From assembly GCF_002116635.1 (NCBI RefSeq), contig NZ_LQPW01000016.1, forward strand, positions 40,817-104,816: a stretch of DNA of 64,000 nt. The letters are read 5' to 3'. The notes beneath the pieces were generated by a model, which worked only from the letters and a program-made list of their open reading frames with translations, was not told the origin of the DNA and did not search any database. Positions 1 through 8,199 of this stretch are shown here, one piece after another (the stretch's first letter is position 1; each line of letters starts with the position of its first letter). The position numbers and the translations under genes are program-made. The stretch is from Mycobacterium szulgai. GTDB taxonomy: Bacteria; Actinomycetota; Actinomycetes; Mycobacteriales; Mycobacteriaceae.

Positions 1-604
1 TCATGGATCGCGCGGTGGAATCGTTCTTGTCGACTGCGGCGAGGCCGACGTTGCTCAGCTGCAACGAGATTCGGCGCAGATCGCCATCCAGCTCGGAGCG
101 GACGGAAAGCGCGCCCCGCACCTCTCGGCGTTCGCGGACCAGACGGCCACCCTCGACCGGTTCGATCTCCACCCCCGCGGCAGCCGCCACCGGCAGCGTC
201 CAGTGCTGCTCGGTGTGTTCGAATTCCATTGGACCGAAGGACATTTCACATTCGACGGCTTCGTCCCACGTGAGCCATGACCCCGTCGGCGTGGACAGCT
301 CGGCTACCGGCTCGAAGCCGCCGTCACGTTCGCGCTCAGCGGTGCGGTGCTGTAGGTGCAGGAACCGCAGCACCAAGGTGATCGCCTTCGCTCCGTCGAC
401 CAGAAACTGCGCGGCCAGCGTGTCGTCTTCGCCACGGCCGGCTTCAGCAGCTCCGGGCGGGCCCAAAACGCCGAACTGCCAACGAGATTGGTTCTTGCTC
501 GACGTGCCGCGATACGGATAGAGCAGGTAGCCTTCGTAGAGCACCGCGTCAGCGACGGCGCGGGCGTGGCTCCGGCTCGAGGTGAGCGCAGTCTTGGATG
601 TCAC
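1..604 (-). CDS. Hydrogenase-operon protein of unknown function (3' part cut off by window edge)
   Basis: An open frame starts with GTG at 604-602 and runs without a stop to the window edge, giving at least 201 residues. The start overlaps the stop of the DUF6084 gene (GTGA), so it is the next translationally coupled gene of the hydrogenase operon. The protein begins with residues TSKTALTSSRSHARAVADAV and then has a YEGYLLYPYR stretch. It is rich in charged and beta-prone segments and shows no signal peptide, membrane segment or Cys cluster. I do not recognise the family. Genes of this kind follow the structural genes in actinobacterial group 1h hydrogenase clusters, so a role in maturation or assembly is an inference from position only. 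Confidence 0.75.
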   Translation of the reverse strand, partial: MTSKTALTSSRSHARAVADAVLYEGYLLYPYRGTSSKNQSRWQFGVLGPPGAAEAGRGEDDTLAAQFLVDGAKAITLVLRFLHLQHRTAERERDGGFEPVAELSTPTGSWLTWDEAVECEMSFGPMEFEHTEQHWTLPVAAAAGVEIEPVEGGRLVRERREVRGALSVRSELDGDLRRISLQLSNVGLAAVDKNDSTARSM

Positions 605-1257
605 CGCGCCGCCTCCTCGGATGCGTTGGCCAGCAGGGCGGTGACGGCGTCGTCGAGGTCGAGCATCCCGTGCGCTGACTTGTAGCCGGCCAGCGCGGTG
701 ACGGTTTCGTGGCGCAGGCGCACCCAGCCGGTGTTCGGATAGTGCTGAGCGATCAGTTGCTGCCAGACCGCGACCGGCATGTCGTAGCGGTCCTCGCAAT
801 CCCAGGACACCTGCTGCACCGAGAATCCCCGCTCGGATTTGGCGAAAATGGTCCCGCTGAACAGGAATTGGAGGGGCACGGTGCCGTCGCGCAGCGCGTG
901 CAGATATTTGGCAGCGGCCACCTCGAAGTCGTAGCTGCAGTCCAATGGCAGTGCGACCGGCGTATCGCTGACGAAGCCCGGCACCATCGCGGTGCAGTGC
1001 TGCCACAGGAAGGTGCGCTGGGTGCTCGCCCAGCGGTCCCGCGTTCCGAACAGGTCGGCCAACCCGGCGGCCTCCTCGTCGGAATAGGACCGTCGCAACG
1101 GCTCAATGCGGACCTGGCAGCGCAACGCGATGGCGTGCACCGGCTCACCGGTATTGGCGGTGACGTGGATTCGGGCCGTGAGCACCGGAGTAACGGTGTA
1201 GGGCTCGGGTGCTACGTCCAGGACGCTGAAGCTGACCCGCATCGGCTCGCCGGTCAT
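601..1257 (-). CDS. DUF6084 family protein, hydrogenase-operon accessory
   Basis: This 218-residue soluble protein has the look of DUF6084, a family found almost only beside actinobacterial [NiFe]-hydrogenases. Its N-terminal half resembles a beta-sandwich (residues about 8-55, SVLDVAPEPYTVTPVL onward), followed by a conserved-looking WASTQRTFLWQHC segment and a YDMPVAVWQQL segment near residue 165. There is no signal peptide or transmembrane helix. The ATG overlaps the upstream DUF5947 stop by four bases (ATGA) and its own stop overlaps the next start, so it is tightly coupled. Function is unknown; assembly or maturation of the hydrogenase is inferred from context. Confidence 0.85.
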   Translation of the reverse strand: MTGEPMRVSFSVLDVAPEPYTVTPVLTARIHVTANTGEPVHAIALRCQVRIEPLRRSYSDEEAAGLADLFGTRDRWASTQRTFLWQHCTAMVPGFVSDTPVALPLDCSYDFEVAAAKYLHALRDGTVPLQFLFSGTIFAKSERGFSVQQVSWDCEDRYDMPVAVWQQLIAQHYPNTGWVRLRHETVTALAGYKSAHGMLDLDDAVTALLANASEEAAR

Positions 1258-1886
1258 CGCGGTGTCTCCCGGGCACGTGCGGCAATCTGGGCGAAGAAAC
1301 CGTCGATGAATTCACGCGCCTGCTGGCCGCCGTCGAAACCGCGCCACAGCATCCGTAAGCGCCCGACGAACTCATAGCAGGCGTCGATGGGAACGAGATA
1401 CGTTTGGGGCTGCGCCGATTCGTCGTCTTCGGGCACCCGGATCAGTAACGCCTCGACGTCGTCGGCCAGTAACGCCACCCGGGGGTCGGCGGCGATCGCG
1501 TTCCAGGCGTCGAGGTCCAGTTCGGATTCCGTCGCCCCGGCCGGGCCGGGATAGAAGGCGACGGTGCGCTGCAGCGCGGAGTTGGTAAAGAAGAAGGCCA
1601 CACCGACCGGGATTTGCAGTGCCTCCCAGCCGCGGCGGTCCAGTGCGAAGTCGCGCAGCGCCAGATAGCGGTCGGGCACCGCCCGGTAGCGCAGTTCGGC
1701 GCCAGAGTCGGTGAACAACAGATAGCAGGCACGGCATACGCACATCAGCTGCCGGGCGGCCACATTGACAACGTGCTGATGCTCCTCGGCGATTGACTCC
1801 GAACACATCTCACACCGCTCGCCGGCCGGCTCGGGAGGGCGGCGGTTGGTTTGAATGCGGCTCAGCACGTCGTAGGGAGTCGTCAT
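1254..1886 (-). CDS. DUF5947 family protein, hydrogenase-operon accessory
   Basis: This 210-residue soluble protein matches DUF5947, a family that accompanies group 1h and related actinobacterial hydrogenase genes. The N-terminus has a CEMC pair (residues about 26-29) and a second CVCRAC cluster near residue 50. Four or more cysteines in this spacing suggest a zinc ribbon or Fe-S site. The rest is a mixed alpha/beta domain ending in WRGFDGGQQAREFIDGFF. Start and stop each overlap the neighbouring genes by four bases (ATGA), marking coupled translation with hhyE and the DUF6084 gene. The exact role is not known; metal-site or cluster handling is inferred from the cysteines. Confidence 0.85.
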   Translation of the reverse strand: MTTPYDVLSRIQTNRRPPEPAGERCEMCSESIAEEHQHVVNVAARQLMCVCRACYLLFTDSGAELRYRAVPDRYLALRDFALDRRGWEALQIPVGVAFFFTNSALQRTVAFYPGPAGATESELDLDAWNAIAADPRVALLADDVEALLIRVPEDDESAQPQTYLVPIDACYEFVGRLRMLWRGFDGGQQAREFIDGFFAQIAARARETPR

Positions 1887-2761
1887 ACCGGCACCCCAGT
1901 GGCATGCAGTGCCAACGACGGCACACCGTCGCGCGCCAGCAGTGGGACCGGCTCAAGGCGCGCCCCATCTGGGCCGGCGCCCGCCCGCACCACGTCGAAA
2001 TCGGTGTGGCAGCGCGGACATCGCAGCATCGCGTCGCACAGTGCGGCGCCGGCAAGCGAGTCATCGCACACCGGGCAGTGGTCGCGGTAGGCCAGGGTCT
2101 GGGCGCCTACCCGGCACACCAGTAGCGCGGTTCCCGCCACCAGGAACCCCGCGACTTCACCGGGCCCCAGGTCGGCCAGCTCGGGCACCGGGTGCCAGCT
2201 GCTTGACCCGTGACTATTCGAATGTACATGCGACAGCAGGGATTCCGGGCGGATCACGTTCGTATCGGGCTGGGACCGCACGTCAATCGAGGTGACTTCC
2301 GGGGCGGCCGCCCGCACCGCGTCTTCCACCGCCAGTTCCAGCGTCACAGCCGAGGACGGACAGCTCTTGCAGCTGCCCTTGAAGGCCAATCGCACGGTGC
2401 CGTCGTCGGTCACCTCCAACAGCTCGACGTCGCCGCCGTGGGAACCCAGGTAGGGCCGCACCCGGTCCAGCGCGTCGCAAACCCGCCGGTGCACGTCGTG
2501 CGGGTGCAGGCCGTGCACCAGGAGCAGGCTGGCCACCAGGTCGTCGGTGACCAGCCGCTCGGCTACGCCTGCAGCGTCAGCCAGCTCGATGATCCGTTGC
2601 AGCCCAGCCCCGTACAGTCCGACCACCTCGCGGACCAGCTGCTGCGCGCGATCGTAGGCGGCCGTACCGTTCGCGGCGCACGCATCCAGCAGCGTCTGGA
2701 TCCGATCGCCCGCAGCGCGCCATTGTGTGTCGTTGTCGAGAATTTCCGGGCGATCCGCCAT
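1883..2761 (-). CDS. hhyE: HhyE-like iron-sulfur protein (NifU-type plus Rieske-like domain), hydrogenase electron relay
   Basis: This 292-residue protein has three parts. Residues 1-80 are helical. Residues about 90-165 form a NifU C-terminal-type domain with the Fe-S motif GSCKSCPSS. Residues about 190-292 resemble a Rieske-type fold. In M. smegmatis the equivalent proteins HucE and HhyE are needed for hydrogenase activity and are thought to pass electrons towards the respiratory chain. In the last domain the usual Rieske CxH and CxxH pairs are replaced by CPVC and CPRCH, so the cluster may be rubredoxin-like or a zinc site. It starts 3 bp after hhyL and overlaps the DUF5947 gene by four bases. 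Confidence 0.85.
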   Translation of the reverse strand: MADRPEILDNDTQWRAAGDRIQTLLDACAANGTAAYDRAQQLVREVVGLYGAGLQRIIELADAAGVAERLVTDDLVASLLLVHGLHPHDVHRRVCDALDRVRPYLGSHGGDVELLEVTDDGTVRLAFKGSCKSCPSSAVTLELAVEDAVRAAAPEVTSIDVRSQPDTNVIRPESLLSHVHSNSHGSSSWHPVPELADLGPGEVAGFLVAGTALLVCRVGAQTLAYRDHCPVCDDSLAGAALCDAMLRCPRCHTDFDVVRAGAGPDGARLEPVPLLARDGVPSLALHATGVPV

Positions 2762-2764
2762 GCG

Positions 2765-4564
2765 TCACTCCCCAACGGGTGACTGGGTGGGGGTGTGCAA
2801 TCTCTCCAGCGTCTTGCCCTTGCCCAGGTACATGTGGACACCGCAGGGCAGACACGGGTCGAAGCTGCGCACGGTGCGCATGACATCGATGCCCTTGAAG
2901 TGCTCCCGGTCGTTCTCCTCGAAGATCGGTTGGCCTTGCACCGCATCCTCGTAGGGGCCCGGTGTGCCGTAGCTGTCACGTGGGTTGGCGTTCCACGGCG
3001 TCGGTGGGTACGGGTGATAGTTGGCGATCTTGCCGTCCCGGATCACCAAGTGGTGGCTTAGCACACCGCGCACCGCCTCGGTGAAGCCGCACCCGATGGC
3101 CTCGTCGGGCACCTCGAACTTCTCCCATGTCTTGGTACGGCCTGCGCGTATTTCCGCTAACGCCTTCTCGGCGAAATGCAGCGCGCATGCGGCCGCATAG
3201 GCCTGGAAGTAGGTCCGTGCCCGGTCGCGCTCGATGGTGTTGCTGCCGTACTTGGGAACCTTCCACTCGAATTCGACGGGGCCCTTCAATGCGGTCTTGG
3301 GCAGGTTGATCTTCACGCTGTTACCGGTCGCCTTGACGTAGCCGATGTCGACCAGGCCGGCCAGCGCGGTCGACCACAGTCGCGCCAGCGGCCCGCCGCC
3401 GGTGTCCAGCGCCAGGTGATCCTTGCCGTCGAACCAGCGGGGCGACATCACCCAGCTATACTTGCCGCCGTCCAATTCGCGCTTCTGCGGGTGCGGGTTG
3501 GTGTGCTGGTTCCACGGGTGGCGACGGTCCACCTTATTGCCGAGCGGATCGGTCTTGACGAACATCTCCTGGTCGGTCCAGTCGTCGTAATACGAACTGC
3601 CCAACAGGATTCGGATGCCAAGGTTGATGTCGACCAGCGAATGGGTGACCAGCTTGCCGTCGACCACCACACCCGGGGTGACGAACATCGCGTTGCCCCA
3701 GCGCTCCATGTCCTTGTACTCGAAGTTGCACACCTCGGGATCCTGGAAGGACCCCCAGCAGCCGAGCAGCGTACGGCGCAGGCCTACCTTCTCGTAGCCG
3801 GGAATCGCTTCGTAGAAGAAGTCGAACAAGTCGTCGTGCATCGGGACGACCTTCTTCATGAACTCGACGTAGCGCATGAGCCGCGTCATGTAGTCGGTCA
3901 TCAACTGAACGGTCGCTACGGTGCCGACCCCGCCCGGATACAGGGTGGACGGGTGTACGTGGCGGCCTTCCATGAGGCAGAACATTTCTCGGGTCCAGCG
4001 ACTGACCGCAAGTGCTTCCCGATAGAACTCGCCGCTGAACGGATTGAGCGAGCGCATGATCTCGGCGATTGTCTTGTACCCGTGCGCGTCGGCGTGTGGT
4101 GCCGCGGTGTTCTCCGCCTTGGCCAACACGCTCGGGTTGGTCTCGGCGACCATCTTCTCGCAGAAGTCCACCCCGACCAGGTTCTCCTGAAAGATGTTGT
4201 GGTCGAACATGTATTCCGCGGCCTCGCCGAGGTTGACGATCCACTCGCCGATATGCGGCGGCTTCACCCCGTAGGCCATGTTCTGCGCGTAGCAGGAGCA
4301 GGTGGCATGGTTGTCGCCGCAGATCCCGCAGATGCGGCTGGTGATGAAGTGCGCGTCGCGGGGATCCTTGCCCTTCATGAAGATCGAGTAGCCGCGGAAG
4401 ATCGACGACGTGCTGTGACACTCGACGACTTCCCGGTTCTCGAAATCGATCTTGGTGTAGATGCCGAGGCTGCCCACGATCCGGGTGATCGGATCCCAGG
4501 CCATTTCGACGAGCTGGCCGGGTTCGCGCTTTGCGGTGGTCGGCTCGGGAACGATAGTTGTCAT
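2765..4564 (-). CDS. hhyL: [NiFe]-hydrogenase large subunit, group 1h type
   Basis: This 599-residue catalytic subunit oxidises H2 at a NiFe(CN)2CO centre. Both metal-binding motifs are intact: RICGICGDNH (Cys79, Cys82, His86) near the N-terminus and DPCLPCGVH (Cys571, Cys574, His577) near the C-terminus. The 22 residues after His577 look like the extension removed by the maturation endopeptidase; no such protease gene is in this window. The sequence around the motifs and the operon partners place it with the high-affinity actinobacterial enzymes that scavenge atmospheric H2 (HhyL of M. smegmatis). GGAG lies just upstream of the ATG. It follows hhyS by 50 bp and precedes hhyE by 3 bp. Confidence 0.95.
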   Translation of the reverse strand: MTTIVPEPTTAKREPGQLVEMAWDPITRIVGSLGIYTKIDFENREVVECHSTSSIFRGYSIFMKGKDPRDAHFITSRICGICGDNHATCSCYAQNMAYGVKPPHIGEWIVNLGEAAEYMFDHNIFQENLVGVDFCEKMVAETNPSVLAKAENTAAPHADAHGYKTIAEIMRSLNPFSGEFYREALAVSRWTREMFCLMEGRHVHPSTLYPGGVGTVATVQLMTDYMTRLMRYVEFMKKVVPMHDDLFDFFYEAIPGYEKVGLRRTLLGCWGSFQDPEVCNFEYKDMERWGNAMFVTPGVVVDGKLVTHSLVDINLGIRILLGSSYYDDWTDQEMFVKTDPLGNKVDRRHPWNQHTNPHPQKRELDGGKYSWVMSPRWFDGKDHLALDTGGGPLARLWSTALAGLVDIGYVKATGNSVKINLPKTALKGPVEFEWKVPKYGSNTIERDRARTYFQAYAAACALHFAEKALAEIRAGRTKTWEKFEVPDEAIGCGFTEAVRGVLSHHLVIRDGKIANYHPYPPTPWNANPRDSYGTPGPYEDAVQGQPIFEENDREHFKGIDVMRTVRSFDPCLPCGVHMYLGKGKTLERLHTPTQSPVGE

Positions 4565-4614
4565 GGAAATATCTCCGTCTTGAGCTGAGTGAAGTGCCGC
4601 GAGCTACCGCGTAC

Positions 4615-5670
4615 TCACCAGGTTCGGCGCGCCCCGGTGGTCAGTTGGGTGCCCTTGTGGCGCCAACGCGGTTCCTTGTCGAGGGTGTTCTCGGTGATGC
4701 CACGCAGACTGCGGATGACCGTCCCGTACAGGCCCGACGCTGTGCTGGATAGCTTGCCGCCCGGCGGCTCGTCCATGAACGGCATGAACTTGTCGGGGAA
4801 GCCCGGCATGGTGCATCCGATGCAGATCCCGCCGACGTTGGGGCAGCCGCCGATGCCGTTGATCCACCCGCGCTTGGGCACGTTGCACTTCACCACGGGT
4901 CCCCAACAGCCAAGCTTCACAATGCATTTCGGTGATCCGTACTCGGTGGCGAAATCGCCCTGCTCGTAGTAGCCGGCCCGGTCACAACCCTCGTGCACGG
5001 TATTGCCGAAGAGCCACTTGGGGCGCAGTGCGTCGTCGAGTGGGATCATCGGCGCCTGGCCGGTGGCCATGTAAAGCAGGTAGGTGAGCGTCTCGGCCAG
5101 GTTGTCGGGATGGATCGGGCAGCCGGGAACGCAGACGATCGGGATGCCGGCCTTACTCTTCCACTCCCACCCGAGATAGTCGGGGACACCCATCGCTCCG
5201 GTCGGGTTGCCGGCCATGGCGTGAATGCCGCCGTATGTCGCGCAGGTTCCCACGGCGACTATCGCGGTGGCCTTGGGCCCCAGCCGGTCGAGCCATTCAC
5301 TGGTCGTCATCGGCTGGCCGGTTGCCGGGTCGTTGCCGAAGCCGCACCAATACCCCTCGTCTTTGATCTTCTCGTTGGGAATCGACCCCTCGACGACAAG
5401 CACAAACGGGTCCAATTCACCACGGTCGGCTCTGAAGAACCAGGCGAGGAAATCGTCGGCACCCCCGCTGGGTCCGCACTCGAAATCGATCAACGGCCAG
5501 TGGACGGCGACCTGCGGAAGGCCGGGAAGCGCGCCAAGCGCAATCTCCTCGACGCTGGGCTGGGTGGCGGCAGTCAACGCTACCGAATCGCCATCACAAC
5601 TGAGACCTGCATTGATCCATAGAACGTGGATCAACGTTTCTTCTGCTTTGACTGCTGCTTCCGTAGGCAT
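4615..5670 (-). CDS. hhyS: [NiFe]-hydrogenase small subunit, group 1h type (Asp-ligated proximal cluster)
   Basis: This 351-residue small subunit carries three Fe-S clusters that take electrons from the large subunit. The proximal-cluster motif reads SCDGDS (Cys25, Asp28), where most hydrogenases have CxxC. A Cys3-Asp proximal cluster is a signature of the actinobacterial group 1h enzymes and is linked to oxygen tolerance. Further ligand motifs are GTCATYGG, CVPGCPIHPDN, the EGCDR region and CWGPVVKCN...CIGCTMPGFPD. There is no Tat signal peptide and no C-terminal membrane anchor, so the enzyme should face the cytoplasm. A GGAAAG ribosome site precedes the ATG, and a promoter and Nur-box-like palindrome lie in the 191-bp gap upstream. 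Confidence 0.95.
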   Translation of the reverse strand: MPTEAAVKAEETLIHVLWINAGLSCDGDSVALTAATQPSVEEIALGALPGLPQVAVHWPLIDFECGPSGGADDFLAWFFRADRGELDPFVLVVEGSIPNEKIKDEGYWCGFGNDPATGQPMTTSEWLDRLGPKATAIVAVGTCATYGGIHAMAGNPTGAMGVPDYLGWEWKSKAGIPIVCVPGCPIHPDNLAETLTYLLYMATGQAPMIPLDDALRPKWLFGNTVHEGCDRAGYYEQGDFATEYGSPKCIVKLGCWGPVVKCNVPKRGWINGIGGCPNVGGICIGCTMPGFPDKFMPFMDEPPGGKLSSTASGLYGTVIRSLRGITENTLDKEPRWRHKGTQLTTGARRTW

Positions 5671-5751
5671 GCTGCAGCTTTCCGGGGCCGGGCTGGCGTC
5701 CCCTGCACCGCCGGAGTCGACCGTCGGCCCACTTGCGCGGCGCTGTTTTTG

Positions 5752-5780
5752 GGTCTACCCCCGCTACCCGGTGTTGTCAA
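5752..5780 (-). promoter_or_regulatory. Candidate promoter of the hydrogenase operon
   Basis: Read on the minus strand, TTGACA (plus 5775-5780) is followed after 17 bp by TAGACC (plus 5752-5757). The -35 is a perfect match to the SigA-type consensus and the -10 is a weaker one. It would give a leader of about 75 nt before hhyS. It is assigned by eye only. Confidence 0.45.
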
Positions 5781-5808
5781 CGTTTCGCGGTTGGCGCCTA
5801 GCCCTTGA

Positions 5809-5823
5809 TGCAAGCGATTTGCA
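5809..5823. promoter_or_regulatory. Nur-box-like operator upstream of hhyS
   Basis: The 15-mer TGCAAGCGATTTGCA is a perfect TGCAA-N5-TTGCA palindrome. It has the same arms and spacing as the site at nicT (8225-8239) and matches the published Streptomyces Nur box shape tTGCaa-N5-ttGCAA. It lies 139 bp upstream of the hhyS start and about 28 bp upstream of the candidate -35. Binding by the Fur-family protein at 8306-8839 is inferred. Confidence 0.6.
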
Positions 5824-5861
5824 AGTGCCTGGCCCGCAAGTGAAATCGATGAGCGACGGGT

Positions 5862-6632
5862 TCAGCAGACCGGGCCCGCGGCGAACCGGCGCAGCCAGCC
5901 GAACCAGGCGTCCATGCCGGCTCCGGTGCGCGCGCTGACCGGCAGGATGGTGGCGGCCGCGTTGACCTCGCGGACGTGTGCGATATACGCGTCGACATCG
6001 GCATCCAGATAGGGCACCAGGTCGATCTTGTTGAGCAGCACCAAATCCACCGAGCGGAACATCACCGGGTATTTCAGGGGCTTGTCCTCACCCTCGGTCA
6101 CGGAGTAGACCATCGCCTTGGCGTGCTCGCCGACGTCGAATTCGGCCGGGCAGACCAGATTGCCGACGTTTTCGATGATCACCAAATCCAGGCCGGGCAA
6201 GTCCAGGCCGGGCAGGGCACGGTTGACCATGGGCGCGTCCAGGTGGCACTCGCCGCCAAATCCGTTGCTGGTGTTCAGCAGTGACACCTGGGCGCCGCGA
6301 CCGGCGAGCTTGGCGGCATCCAGGTCGGTGGCGATGTCGCCCTCGATGACGCCGATGGCGAGCTCTGCGGCGAGTTCGTCGAGGGTGGCTTGCAACACCG
6401 TCGTTTTGCCCGATCCCGGTGAGCTCATCAGGTTGAGCGCGCGGATGCCGTTGCTGTCGAATGCGGCCCGGTTGAAATCGGCACGCGCATCGTTTTCGGC
6501 GAAGATGTCTTCGAGTACATCGATTCGCTGGGCTCCGGTCTGGTAACCGCTGTGGTCACCATGCTCGTGCTCGTGATCCGCGTGCTCGTGGGTGTGCACA
6601 GTTCCGTCGTCGTGCCGGTGAAACCTGCCCAT
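5862..6632 (-). CDS. hypB: Hydrogenase nickel-insertion GTPase HypB
   Basis: HypB is the GTPase and metallochaperone that works with HypA to load nickel into the hydrogenase large subunit. This 256-residue copy has a histidine-rich N-terminus (nine His within residues 5-27), typical of nickel-storing HypB. The GTPase domain has a P-loop, MSSPGSGKTT, near residue 70, a metal-site segment GGECHLD near residue 125, ENVGNLVCP near 155, and NKID for guanine recognition near 200. It starts 12 bp after hypA and ends 191 bp before hhyS. HypC, HypD, HypE and HypF are not in the window and would have to lie elsewhere, perhaps further left in the operon. Confidence 0.95.
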   Translation of the reverse strand: MGRFHRHDDGTVHTHEHADHEHEHGDHSGYQTGAQRIDVLEDIFAENDARADFNRAAFDSNGIRALNLMSSPGSGKTTVLQATLDELAAELAIGVIEGDIATDLDAAKLAGRGAQVSLLNTSNGFGGECHLDAPMVNRALPGLDLPGLDLVIIENVGNLVCPAEFDVGEHAKAMVYSVTEGEDKPLKYPVMFRSVDLVLLNKIDLVPYLDADVDAYIAHVREVNAAATILPVSARTGAGMDAWFGWLRRFAAGPVC

Positions 6633-6644
6633 TGCGAAGACCTT

Positions 6645-6980
6645 TCACGAGACGTCGAGTGAGGTCACCAGGAACTCGTTGCCGTGCAGCACCTCGACGT
6701 CGGCGCTGTCGCAACGCGGGCACCAGATTGACCAGGCCGAAGTGATCTCCGATGTTGCGCCGCAGGCGCGGCACCGCACCTCGGCGGTGATGCATTCCAG
6801 TTCCAGCTCGGCGTCCGGCATGTCCGCCGAGTCGCGGACCAGCGTCCAGCAGAACGACAGCGACTCTGGAACCACCTGCCGAAGCGCGCCGACTCGGACC
6901 CGGACGACGTCGACGTGGCGCCCGTCGGCGTGCGTTTTGACCAGGCCGGCGATCGCTTCACACAACGCGAGTTCATGCAT
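6645..6980 (-). CDS. hypA: Hydrogenase nickel metallochaperone HypA
   Basis: HypA passes nickel to the hydrogenase precursor together with HypB. The conserved start MHELALCEAI sets the ATG at 6980-6978 and gives 111 residues, the usual family length. An in-frame GTG/ATG further upstream would add 22 unrelated residues. His2 is the conserved nickel ligand. The zinc domain has CRACG near residue 70 and CPRC near residue 87. It lies 88 bp downstream of nicT on the same strand and 12 bp before hypB, so nicT-hypA-hypB probably form a nickel import and delivery unit. Confidence 0.93.
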   Translation of the reverse strand: MHELALCEAIAGLVKTHADGRHVDVVRVRVGALRQVVPESLSFCWTLVRDSADMPDAELELECITAEVRCRACGATSEITSAWSIWCPRCDSADVEVLHGNEFLVTSLDVS

Positions 6981-7068
6981 CGCCTGGCCGAGACCCTGGG
7001 CAACCCATGAGCCTGTTCTACACCGCCGCGCGGCCAGGTTCCACAATGTTGGCTTGAGCCGTTGCGCC

Positions 7069-8193
7069 TCAGCTTGTTTCGCTGGCCGGGGTCCACCGCT
7101 CTTCGATACGGCCGTAGCGCCACACCAGTACCGCGATAGCCCAGGCGGCGACGAACATCGCGACCACGACGAAGCCGACGGCGTTGAGGTTCAGCCCGCC
7201 CAGCCAGTCCCAGAACGGGCCGCGCCAGCCGAACTGGTCGGCGAACAGGCCGAGCAGTTCGACGGTGCCGATCAACAGTGCGACTGCCACCGAGAGTCCG
7301 GTGATGGTGATGTTGTAGTAGATCTTGCGCACCGGGTTGGAAAACGCCCAGCCGTAGGCGAAGTTCATGAACGAGCCATCAATGGTGTCCAACAAGCACA
7401 TCCCGGCGGTGAACAGCACCGGCAGGCACAGAATGGCGTACCACGGCAGCCCGGCGGCCGCGCTGGTGCCGGCCAGGACCAACAGCGCGATTTCGGTGGC
7501 GGTGTCGAATCCGAGGCCGAACAGCAGTCCCACCGGATACATGTGCCAGGACTTGGTGATCGACTTGGTGAACCGGCCGAGAAACCTATTGATAAGCCCT
7601 CGGTTTTCCAGCTGTTGCTCGAGTTCCGCTTCATTGAAATCACCACGGCGCAGCCGCGCGAACACCCGCAGAATTCCGGCCAGGACGATGACGTTGAGGA
7701 TGGCGATCAGATACAGGAACAGGCCCGAGACGCTGGTGCCGATCAGTCCGGTGTAGCGGTGCAGCGTCGAGGAATCGTCTTCGACCGGGCCGGCGAGGGC
7801 TTTGAGCCCGGTCGTCAGCAGCACCGCCAAAGCGAAAACCACTGTGGAGTGACCCAGGGAGAAAAAGAAGCCGACGGCAAGCGGGCGCTGCCCGTCGCTC
7901 ATCAGCTTGCGGGTGGTGTTGTCGATGGCCGCGATGTGGTCGGCGTCGAATGCGTGTCGCAAGCCCAGGGTGTAGGCGGTAACCCCGACACCGATGCCGA
8001 ATGCCTTGCCGCCCAAGCTGAGCCGCGCCGGATCCACGACGCAGACCAGGGTGATCCAGCCGATGAGATGTAAGGCGACGATCACCGCCAGCATCGATCC
8101 CAGGCGCCACCACTCCGCCGTCGACAAGGTGCTGCGCAGCTTCGACCATCGTGACCGGCCAGTGAGGGCACTGGTCGACTTCACCGCGGGCAC
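7069..8193 (-). CDS. nicT: High-affinity nickel transporter NicT (NiCoT family)
   Basis: This is an integral membrane nickel permease of the NiCoT (HoxN/NixA) family, orthologous by order and sequence to M. tuberculosis Rv2856. The signature in helix II, RHAFDADHIAAIDN, with its metal-selecting His and Asp residues, is intact, as are the later LGHSTVVF and LGFDTATEIALL motifs. About eight hydrophobic segments are visible. I chose the GTG at 8193-8191 (374 residues), which fits the family length; the frame stays open upstream but that part runs through the Nur-box region. It supplies nickel for the adjacent hydrogenase and presumably for urease. A Nur-box-like palindrome overlaps its likely promoter. 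Confidence 0.93.
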   Translation of the reverse strand: MPAVKSTSALTGRSRWSKLRSTLSTAEWWRLGSMLAVIVALHLIGWITLVCVVDPARLSLGGKAFGIGVGVTAYTLGLRHAFDADHIAAIDNTTRKLMSDGQRPLAVGFFFSLGHSTVVFALAVLLTTGLKALAGPVEDDSSTLHRYTGLIGTSVSGLFLYLIAILNVIVLAGILRVFARLRRGDFNEAELEQQLENRGLINRFLGRFTKSITKSWHMYPVGLLFGLGFDTATEIALLVLAGTSAAAGLPWYAILCLPVLFTAGMCLLDTIDGSFMNFAYGWAFSNPVRKIYYNITITGLSVAVALLIGTVELLGLFADQFGWRGPFWDWLGGLNLNAVGFVVVAMFVAAWAIAVLVWRYGRIEERWTPASETS

Positions 8194-8199
8194 CCATCG

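Noticed and set aside
3176..4588. A 470-codon open frame antisense to the hydrogenase large subunit
   Set aside because: It mirrors hhyL exactly; GC-rich codon bias keeps the opposite frame open, and the product shows no recognisable domain.
6679..8073. A 464-codon plus-strand frame opposite nicT and hypA
   Set aside because: It is the complement of clearly conserved genes and its product is a low-complexity Gln/Gly/Asp-rich chain.
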